A stretch of DNA of 64,000 nt, taken from positions 104,562-168,561 of the forward strand of contig NZ_VJZZ01000014.1 of the NCBI RefSeq assembly GCF_009659535.1. Reading direction: 5' to 3'. The stretch comes from Aggregicoccus sp. 17bor-14. Lineage in GTDB: Bacteria; Myxococcota; Myxococcia; Myxococcales; Myxococcaceae. The notes under the pieces were generated by a model. It was not told the origin of the DNA and ran no database searches. It saw only the letters and a program-made list of their open reading frames with translations. A program made the translations under genes and the position numbers. Shown piece by piece: positions 58,404 through 64,000 of the stretch (positions are counted from its first letter, which is position 1; the number at the start of each line of letters is the position of its first letter).

Positions 58404-59870
58404 CTACTCCACCGCGTGCAGGTGGCCGCGGGGCGCGGCGGGCTGCAGGGCGCGCGCGAGCAGCTGCTCGCCCGCCGCCCCGAAGTGGTTCTCCTCCACG
58501 AAGAGCCGGGCGACGCGCGCGAGCCTCGGCCAGCGGGCGAGCAGCAGGGCGCCCTCCTCGCCGAGCGCGTTGTTGCTCAGGTCCAGCTCGCTCACCCGCC
58601 GCACGGCAGGGCTCACGAGCAGCGCGCGCAGCCCCGCGGGGCCCAGCGCGTTGCTGGAGAGGTCCAGGCGCAGGAGGCCCCCCAGCACCTCGGGCGCGGC
58701 GGCCGCGAGCGCGTGCGCCCCGGCCGGGCCCAGCGCGTTGCCCTGCAGGTTGAGCGCGCGCAGCCGCAGCAGGTGCCGGCTCTCGGCGAGCGCGCGCGCG
58801 CCCGCAGGCCCCATCGCGTTCTCCCCGAGGAAGAGGTAGCGCAGCTGCTCGAGCCGCCCCCAGCGCAAGAGCGCCCGCGCCCCCTCGGGGCCCAGCTCGC
58901 AGCGCGCGAGGCCCAGCTCCCGCAGCCGTCCCAGCTGCGGGCTCGCCGCGAGCGCGCGCGCCCCCGCCGGGCCCAGCGCGTTGCCGCTGCTCCAGAAGAG
59001 GCGCAGCCGCGGCAGCGCGGGGCTCTCCACCAGCGCGCGCACCGCCTCCACCGGCAGCGCGTTGTCGCCCACCTCGAGGTCGCACAGGGGCAGCGGGCGC
59101 CCCGCCCCCGAGAGCGCCGCCACCCCGTCCGCCCCCAGCCCGTTGTCCCCCACCCACAGCCGCTTCAGCCGGCGCAGCGGGCGGCTCTGCACCAGCGCGC
59201 GCAGCCCCGCGGGCCCCAGGCGGTTCGCGCGCAGGCGCAGCGCCTCCAGCCGCCCGAGCGCCGGGCTCTCGGCGAGCGCGCGCGCCCCCTCGGGCCCCAC
59301 CCGGTTGCCGTCCAGCTCGAGCGAGCGCAGCCCCCCGATGTGCGGGCTCGCCGCGAGCGCCGCCGCGCCCTCCGGCCCGATGCGGTTGTGGTAGGTGCCC
59401 ATCCAGTCGCTCAGCTCCAGGTGGGTGAGGCGCGCGAGGAAGGGCAGGGCGGCGAGCTCCACCGCGAGCGCGGGCGTCATCTCCGCGAGCTGCAGCCGGC
59501 GCACCGGGTGGCGCGCGAACAGCGCCTCCGCGTGCGCGAGCAGCGCGCGGCCGCTCGCCAGCACGAAGTCCACGAAGCCGCGGCGAAAGCCCGCCGAGCG
59601 CAGGGGCTCGGGCACGTCCTCGAGCCACGCCTCCTCGTGCGCGTGCAGCAGCCGCGCCTCGCGCGCCTCCAGCGCCCGCCGCTCGCGCACGCCCAGCCGC
59701 CCCGCGCCCCCTGCGAGCGCGAGCTGCACCCGGATGAACTCCGCGCGCGCGCGCCCCGCCGCCCCCGCGTGCGCCTCGAGCCACGCGGCGCAGGCGAGCC
59801 GCGGCGCATCCTCGCCCGGGGCGGCGAGCACGGCCGAGAGCAGCGGCGGAGGCAGGGGGAGCAGGCTCAC
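58404..59870 (-). CDS. TIGR02996 / leucine-rich-repeat protein, 488 aa
   Basis: An N-terminal TIGR02996-like domain (LLSAVLAAPGEDAPRLACAA followed by WLEAHAG and ARAEFIRVQLAL) is typical of Myxococcales and Planctomycetes repeat proteins. From about residue 140 onwards come more than ten ribonuclease-inhibitor-type leucine-rich repeats of about 24-30 residues with the pattern LxLxxNxLGPAGARALAxSP. No signal peptide is seen. LRR proteins bind partners; none is known here. The GTG at 59870 starts just before the conserved domain; an upstream ATG would add basic residues. Confidence 0.88.
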   Translation of the reverse strand: MSLLPLPPPLLSAVLAAPGEDAPRLACAAWLEAHAGAAGRARAEFIRVQLALAGGAGRLGVRERRALEAREARLLHAHEEAWLEDVPEPLRSAGFRRGFVDFVLASGRALLAHAEALFARHPVRRLQLAEMTPALAVELAALPFLARLTHLELSDWMGTYHNRIGPEGAAALAASPHIGGLRSLELDGNRVGPEGARALAESPALGRLEALRLRANRLGPAGLRALVQSRPLRRLKRLWVGDNGLGADGVAALSGAGRPLPLCDLEVGDNALPVEAVRALVESPALPRLRLFWSSGNALGPAGARALAASPQLGRLRELGLARCELGPEGARALLRWGRLEQLRYLFLGENAMGPAGARALAESRHLLRLRALNLQGNALGPAGAHALAAAAPEVLGGLLRLDLSSNALGPAGLRALLVSPAVRRVSELDLSNNALGEEGALLLARWPRLARVARLFVEENHFGAAGEQLLARALQPAAPRGHLHAVE

Positions 59871-59981
59871 GGCAGCGCGCCCTCCCGGCCGCAGGGCAGG
59901 CGGGCAGCGGTGGGGCGCAGCCGTCGCGCCCCCGCACATCCTGAGAGCCACCGCGCCCCGTGGGCGCTAGCCTGCGCCGCC

Positions 59982-61331
59982 ATGACTTCCTCGTCTTCTG
60001 CCCCGGCTGCTCCGGGCGCTCCGGCCTCCGTCGCCGACGATCTCCTCCGGTATATCGACGCCTCGCCCACGCCGTACCACGCGGTGAACGAGACTGTCCG
60101 GCGCCTGGAGCTGCAGGGCTACCGCCACCTCGACGAGCGTGAACCTTGGCAGCTGCGCGCAGGAGACAAGGTGTACGTGGTGCGCGGCGGCACCAGCGTG
60201 GTCGCATTCCACCTGGGCCGTTCTCCGCTCACCCGGGCGGGCTTCCGCCTGGTGGGCAGTCACACCGATAGCCCGAACCTGCGCGTGAAGCCGCAGCCGC
60301 ACCACGCCCGCGCCGGCGTGCACCAGCTGGGCGTGGAGGTCTACGGCGGCGTGCTCTGGCACACCTGGCTGGACCGCGACCTGAGCCTCGCGGGCCGCGT
60401 GCTCACGCTGCGCGCCGGCGTGCAGGCGGGCCACCTGGTGGACTTCGGCCGCAAGAGCCTGCTGCGCATCCCCAACCTCGCCATCCACCTCAACCGCCAG
60501 GTGAACACCGAGGGCCTCAAGCTCAACCCCCAGGAGCACCTGGTGCCCCTCTTCGCGCTCGAGGCCGGCGGCCCCGTGGACCTGCGCGCGCTGCTCGCCG
60601 AGCAGCTGAGCGCGAGCCACGGCGCCGTCGCAGGCCCCTACGCCGCGGCCGACGTGGTGGGTTGGGACCTGTGCCTCTACGACGTGCAGCCCAGCACCCG
60701 CTCGGGGCTGCGCGGCGAGTTCCTCCACGCCCCGCGCCTGGACAACCTCGCCAGCTGCCACGCCGCCCTCACCGCGCTGCTCTCCGTGCAGGGCACGCCC
60801 GAGGCCACCTGCGGCGTGGTGCTCTACGACCACGAGGAGGTGGGCAGCACCAGCGCGCAGGGCGCCGCGAGCCCCTTCCTGCGCCACCTGCTCGAGCGCC
60901 TGGTGATGGCGCACGGCGACGGCCAGCCGGACGCCTTCCACCGCGTGGTGCGCCGCAGCTGGATGGTGAGCGCGGACATGGCGCACGCGCTGCACCCCAA
61001 CTACGCGGACCGCCACGAGCCGCGCCACGCGCCGATTCTCGGCAAGGGCCCGGTGCTCAAGAGCAACGTGAACCAGAGCTACGCCACGGACGGCGAGGGC
61101 TGGGCCCTGTGGGAGGGGCTGTGCCGCGAGGCGGGCGTCGTCCCGCAGCACTTCGTCACCCGCACGGACCTGCCCTGCGGCTCCACCATCGGTCCGCTCA
61201 CCGCCGGCGAGCTGGGCATGCCCACCGTGGACGTGGGCGGCCCCATGCTCAGCATGCACTCCATCCGCGAGATGGCCGCCGCCTCCGACGTGGAGGCCAT
61301 GGTGGCCGTGCTGCGCCAGCTCTTCCGGTGA
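59982..61331 (+). CDS. M18 family aminopeptidase, 449 aa
   Basis: A cytoplasmic zinc aminopeptidase of family M18 (aspartyl aminopeptidase-like). Metal and catalytic residues are in VGSHTDSPNLRVKP (His94, Asp96), APRLDNLASCHAAL, VLYDHEEVGSTSAQGA, SADMAHALHPNY and the C-terminal MLSMHSIREM. FIDSPTPYH-type start reads YIDASPTPYHAVNE here. Length fits the family (430-450). The first ~18 residues are Ser/Ala/Pro-rich. It removes acidic or neutral N-terminal residues from peptides. It is divergent from the LRR gene. Confidence 0.94.
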   Translation: MTSSSSAPAAPGAPASVADDLLRYIDASPTPYHAVNETVRRLELQGYRHLDEREPWQLRAGDKVYVVRGGTSVVAFHLGRSPLTRAGFRLVGSHTDSPNLRVKPQPHHARAGVHQLGVEVYGGVLWHTWLDRDLSLAGRVLTLRAGVQAGHLVDFGRKSLLRIPNLAIHLNRQVNTEGLKLNPQEHLVPLFALEAGGPVDLRALLAEQLSASHGAVAGPYAAADVVGWDLCLYDVQPSTRSGLRGEFLHAPRLDNLASCHAALTALLSVQGTPEATCGVVLYDHEEVGSTSAQGAASPFLRHLLERLVMAHGDGQPDAFHRVVRRSWMVSADMAHALHPNYADRHEPRHAPILGKGPVLKSNVNQSYATDGEGWALWEGLCREAGVVPQHFVTRTDLPCGSTIGPLTAGELGMPTVDVGGPMLSMHSIREMAAASDVEAMVAVLRQLFR

Positions 61332-61428
61332 AGGCCACCGTCCTGCGCAGGTCAGCCCACCCGTCCCCGGGTCACTGCCGGTTGCTGGAATCCGGTGACA
61401 CCTCCACCTTCGTACCGCCGGGAACTCC

Positions 61429-62139
61429 ATGACCGACGCGCCTTCACAGAACACCCTCGTCGCACCCCGGAACGAGGGGGCCGGCCTGCGCGTGGCCCTG
61501 CTCGAGGACGAGCCCCTCTTTCGCGACATGCTCGCGGACGTGCTCGCGAGCGAGGGCATCGAGGTGCTCACCCGCGACGCGCAGGTGGAGCCCTTCCTCT
61601 ACGCCGTGGACCGCGCCCCGCCGGACGTGGCCATCGTGGACCTGCGGCTCGAGCGCGACGGGGATGTAGAGGCGGGACTCGCCGCCGTGCGCGCCCTGCA
61701 CGCGCGCCACCCCGCGGTGCGCCTGCTGGTGCTCTCCGGCGTGCACGGCCCCGGCCTCGAGGCGCGCTGCCTCGCCGCCGGCGCCTCCGCGTACCTGTGC
61801 AAGCTGGAGGTGGGGCGCGACGCGCTCCTGCAGGTGGTGCGCGCGCTCGCCCGCGGCGAGCAGCAGCTGCCGCCGAGCTTCGGCGAGCTGCGCCAGGCGC
61901 ACGCCGCCGAGCGTGCCCGCGCGCATCCGCTGCCGCACCTCACCCCGCGCGAGCTGGAGGTGCTGCGCCACGTGGCGCTGGGCATGGACAACCTGAAGAT
62001 CTCCGCGCACCTCGGCATCACCGAGCGCACGGTGAAGGCCCACATCGGCGCGCTCTACGCGAAGCTGGGCGTGGAGAACCGCGCCGAGATGGCCCTGCGC
62101 GGCGCCGAGCTCGGCCTGCAGCGCGGCGGCACGCAGTAG
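61429..62139 (+). CDS. NarL/FixJ-type response regulator, 236 aa
   Basis: A receiver plus LuxR-type helix-turn-helix regulator. The receiver has ALLEDEPLFRDML, Asp71 in VAIVDLRL and Lys in AYLCKLEVG; the output domain (about residues 168-225) is LTPRELEVLRHVALGMDNLK then ISAHLGITERTVKAHIGALY. It is expected to bind DNA when phosphorylated. The N-terminal ~20 residues are an extra tail. No kinase gene is adjacent, but many orphan kinases lie 3-20 kb upstream. It converges on the superoxide dismutase gene. Confidence 0.94.
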   Translation: MTDAPSQNTLVAPRNEGAGLRVALLEDEPLFRDMLADVLASEGIEVLTRDAQVEPFLYAVDRAPPDVAIVDLRLERDGDVEAGLAAVRALHARHPAVRLLVLSGVHGPGLEARCLAAGASAYLCKLEVGRDALLQVVRALARGEQQLPPSFGELRQAHAAERARAHPLPHLTPRELEVLRHVALGMDNLKISAHLGITERTVKAHIGALYAKLGVENRAEMALRGAELGLQRGGTQ

Positions 62140-62151
62140 GCGCTTCGCGCG

Positions 62152-62904
62152 TCAGCGCCCGCCTGCGGGGGCCTGGAGCGCGGCGAGCGCGCGCTGGCCG
62201 GACTCGTAGCGGCGGTTCACCTCGTCCCACTGGAGGTTCTGGAAGAACGCGTCGATGTACTTCGCCGCCGCCGCCCCGTAGTCGAGCGCGTACGAGTGCT
62301 CGTACATGTCCATCACCAGCAGGGGCTGCGCGAAGGCCGGCGCCTGGGTGTGGTTGCCGCTCCAGTGGGTGCCGAGCGCGCCCGTCTGGAAGTCGAGGTC
62401 CAGCACCGTCCAGCCGCTGCCGCCACCGAGGCTCGCGCCCGTCGCGCGGAAGTGCTCCTCCCAGCGCGCGAAGCTTCCGTACTGCTTCGCGAGCGCCCGC
62501 TCGATGCTCCCGCTCGCCTTGCCGCTGCCGCCGAGGTTCCCGAAGTACAGCTCGTGCAGCACCATCGAGTTGCCGAAGAGCAGCTCGCGCTCCTTGAGTC
62601 CGCCCACGAGGTAGCCCGGCGTGTCCTTGTTCACGCGCGCGAGCTCCGCCTCCACCTTGTTGAGGTTCTTCACCGCGCCGCCGTAGTTGTTCTCGTGGTG
62701 GCTCCGGATGAGCTTCTCGGAGAGCCCCTTGAGCTTCGCGGGATCCAAGGGCAGGGGACGCACCGCGTGGGCGCCAGGGGCGGGAGGCGCCGCTTCGTGC
62801 GGGGCTGCCGGAGTCCCGCCGTCCTGCGCGGAGGCGAAGCCCGGGGAGAGGGCGAGGGCGGCAGGGACGGCGGCCAGGGTGGTCAGTGCATCGCGGCGGT
62901 TCAT
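62152..62904 (-). CDS. Tat-exported Fe/Mn superoxide dismutase family protein, 250 aa
   Basis: A superoxide dismutase of the Fe/Mn family. Metal ligands appear as His in RSHHENNYGG, His in VLHELYFGNL, and Asp and His in LLVMDMYEHSYALDYG; GGGSGWTVLDLD is also conserved. The N-terminus MNRRDALTTLAAVPAALALS is a twin-arginine signal, followed by a Pro/Ala-rich linker, so the enzyme should act in the periplasm or outside. The usual WEH is YEH here. A GGAGG is not obvious; GAGGCCTCC precedes the ATG. It may protect against external oxidants. Confidence 0.92.
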   Translation of the reverse strand: MNRRDALTTLAAVPAALALSPGFASAQDGGTPAAPHEAAPPAPGAHAVRPLPLDPAKLKGLSEKLIRSHHENNYGGAVKNLNKVEAELARVNKDTPGYLVGGLKERELLFGNSMVLHELYFGNLGGSGKASGSIERALAKQYGSFARWEEHFRATGASLGGGSGWTVLDLDFQTGALGTHWSGNHTQAPAFAQPLLVMDMYEHSYALDYGAAAAKYIDAFFQNLQWDEVNRRYESGQRALAALQAPAGGR

Positions 62905-63105
62905 GGAGGCCTCGCTTGTCGATGCGTCCCATGGTGCGACGGCCAGGCGCCGGCTGCATCCGCCTGCGGTCGCCCTCGAGGCGAGCTCCGGCGCGAAGCA
63001 ACAGTGCCGACTCGCACGTGGTGCGGGTGGAGACACTGTCGCTTGCGCAATGGCCTGCTCCCGAGACGGCTGCAACCCGCGCAGTTCAGGGCTACGCGCC
63101 GGGAC

Positions 63106-63483
63106 ATGGGAGCGTGGGCACAGTGGAAGCAGCGGGCGCGCGAGCTGAAGCGCGAGACGGCCGCGCTCGTCATCGCCGTGCGCCGCCCGGACGTGCCCTG
63201 GCACGCGAAGCTGCTCGCGGGGCTCGTCGTGGCCTACGCGCTCAGCCCCATCGACCTCATCCCCGACTTCATCCCCGTCCTCGGCTACCTCGACGACCTG
63301 CTCCTGCTGCCGCTCGGCATCCTGCTCGTGCGCAGGCTCATCCCGCCCGGTGTCCTGGAGGAGTGTCGCGCCCAGGCGCTGCGCGAGGAGCGGCTGAAGA
63401 AGACCAACTGGGCTGCTGCGGCGGTCATCGTCTTGCTGTGGCTCTCGCTCGGCGTGGCCCTGTGGCGGTGGTGGCGCCGCTAG
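63106..63483 (+). CDS. DUF1232 membrane protein, 125 aa
   Basis: A small membrane protein. The core AKLLAGLVVAYALSPIDLIP followed by DFIPVLGYLDDLLLLPLGIL is the DUF1232 signature, with a helix on each side of the SPIDLIPD loop. A second hydrophobic segment near the C-terminus (WAAAAVIVLLWLSLGVALWR) crosses the membrane again. The N-terminus is basic and cytoplasmic. The ATG at 63106 follows a weak ribosome site (GCCGGGAC). The function of the family is unknown. Confidence 0.9.
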   Translation: MGAWAQWKQRARELKRETAALVIAVRRPDVPWHAKLLAGLVVAYALSPIDLIPDFIPVLGYLDDLLLLPLGILLVRRLIPPGVLEECRAQALREERLKKTNWAAAAVIVLLWLSLGVALWRWWRR

Positions 63484-63922
63484 GTGGCGTTGCGCGGGTG
63501 GGATCCCGGAGGCGCCCCTATCCCCGGAGCCAGGAGGGATGAGCAGACGCTCGGTCGGCCCTGCTCGGCACGTCGCCCGCGCCTGGAGGAAGTCGGGACG
63601 GGCAGGGTGTCTCTCGTGGCCGCCGAGCCCGAGGGGCGTCGGCCTGCGCGGCGCTCCGGGGTGACGCGGGGAGGGGTGTCGGGCGCAGGGACGCGCGCGC
63701 CTGTTCGGGAATGTCGGGGGTTTTGCTGAACAATTTTCAGCGCTCGAGACCCCTGCCGGACCCCGAGCACCCCTGGAATGAAGCTTCCATCCAGGCCTCC
63801 GCCGTCGCCCGCCCGACCCTGGAATGAAGCTTCCATCCAGCGCTCCGCCGGGCCCGGAGGCTCCGTGGACGGAACACTTCTCAAGATCCAACACATCTCG
63901 GCAGCGCGGTAGGACGGGCGGC
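63484..63922. other. 439-base gap holding a dispersed repeat
   Basis: No gene is supported; the open frames here are Arg/Pro-rich and lack domains. Most of the gap is copy B of the element at 19.6 kb. Confidence 0.65.
63582..63885 (+). repeat. ~300-bp dispersed element, copy B
   Basis: Same order of landmarks as 19632-19935: CCTGG(A/C)GGAAG start, CCTGCGCGGCGCTCCGGGG at 63643, ATGTCGGGGGTTTT at 63711, GAACAAT, then TGGAATGAAGCTTCCATCCA at 63774 and again at 63820, and a degenerate TGGACGGAAC unit at 63866. The three units are exactly 46 bases apart, as in copy A. Confidence 0.8.
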
Positions 63923-64000
63923 ATGGCGCCAGCGCTCGTGGTGAGAGAAGCCGAGGAGGAGGCCGTCGCGGTGGGGGTGGAGTACGCGGGGGCGCGGCTG
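63923..64000 (+). CDS. Start of an unidentified gene, cut by the window end
   Basis: An open frame starts at ATG 63923 (MAPALVVREAEEEAVAVGVE) and runs 26 codons to the end of the window. AGGA precedes the ATG by about ten bases, and codon use looks like that of real genes here. The fragment is too short to identify. Confidence 0.45.
   Translation, partial: MAPALVVREAEEEAVAVGVEYAGARL

Noticed and set aside
63480..63896. Minus-strand frame with MEASFQ-like motifs in repeat copy B
   Set aside because: The shared peptide fragments between copies A and B fall in frames broken by indels, and the motif is only the translation of the palindrome.

Overview
The window is very GC-rich DNA packed with genes. 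It fits a member of the Myxococcaceae (Myxococcus/Corallococcus/Stigmatella relatives). The clues are the number of cytoplasmic PAS/receiver histidine kinases, lipoproteins with TonB C-terminal domains, a TIGR02996-type leucine-rich-repeat protein, DUF4142/DUF4382/DUF1622 proteins, GTG/TTG starts and frequent ATGA stop/start overlaps. That assignment is an inference from gene content; no rRNA, tRNA, phage, transposase or CRISPR array was recognised.

Layout. 1-2.3 kb: two small unknown proteins and an AMIN-like lipoprotein, then a 477-bp gap rich in palindromes. 2.3-8.7 kb (minus): two tandem short-chain dehydrogenases overlapping by one base, an MFS exporter, a third SDR, an NPPY-type methyltransferase, a GNAT acetyltransferase and glutathione synthetase. 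9-16 kb: patatin-like phospholipase, Dcp-type M3 peptidase lipoprotein, EamA transporter, two small unknowns, aldo/keto reductase. 16-18.3 kb: small proteins, a PRC-barrel protein and a PAS histidine kinase. 18.3-22 kb: NYN-LOTUS protein, a 953-bp gap holding a dispersed repeat, three small membrane or lipoproteins. 22-25.7 kb: a tightly coupled operon of glucose dehydrogenase, cyclase-family hydrolase and GH15 glycosidase. 25.7-28.1 kb: three tandem paralogous TonB-C lipoproteins. 28-36 kb: MBL hydrolase, lone receiver, M4 metalloprotease flanked by direct repeats, DUF4382 lipoprotein, DUF1622 protein, FNT channel, DUF4142 protein. 36-39.5 kb: RtcB ligase, a Cys/His-rich secreted protein, a GT9 glycosyltransferase.

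39.7-58.3 kb is the most striking region: eight consecutive signalling genes. Four overlapping or abutting genes (receiver; membrane hybrid kinase; REC-Hpt-REC-REC-GGDEF protein; PAS-PAS kinase) are followed by a 307-bp gap. Then come a 2453-residue soluble poly-HAMP hybrid kinase with three receivers, a REC-PAS-PAS kinase and a DUF4118 membrane kinase, with a convergent REC-kinase closing the block. Together they have the parts for a branched phosphorelay with a cyclic-di-GMP output. 58.4-64 kb: LRR protein, M18 aminopeptidase, NarL-type regulator, Tat-exported Fe/Mn superoxide dismutase, DUF1232 membrane protein, a second copy of the dispersed repeat, and the start of a gene cut by the window end.

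Between genes there are at least three families of repeated palindromic elements: a ~300-bp element with hairpins every 46 bp (19.6 and 63.6 kb), a ~115-bp element flanking the M4 protease gene, and CCCTCTCCC/GGGAGAGGG hairpins (four copies).
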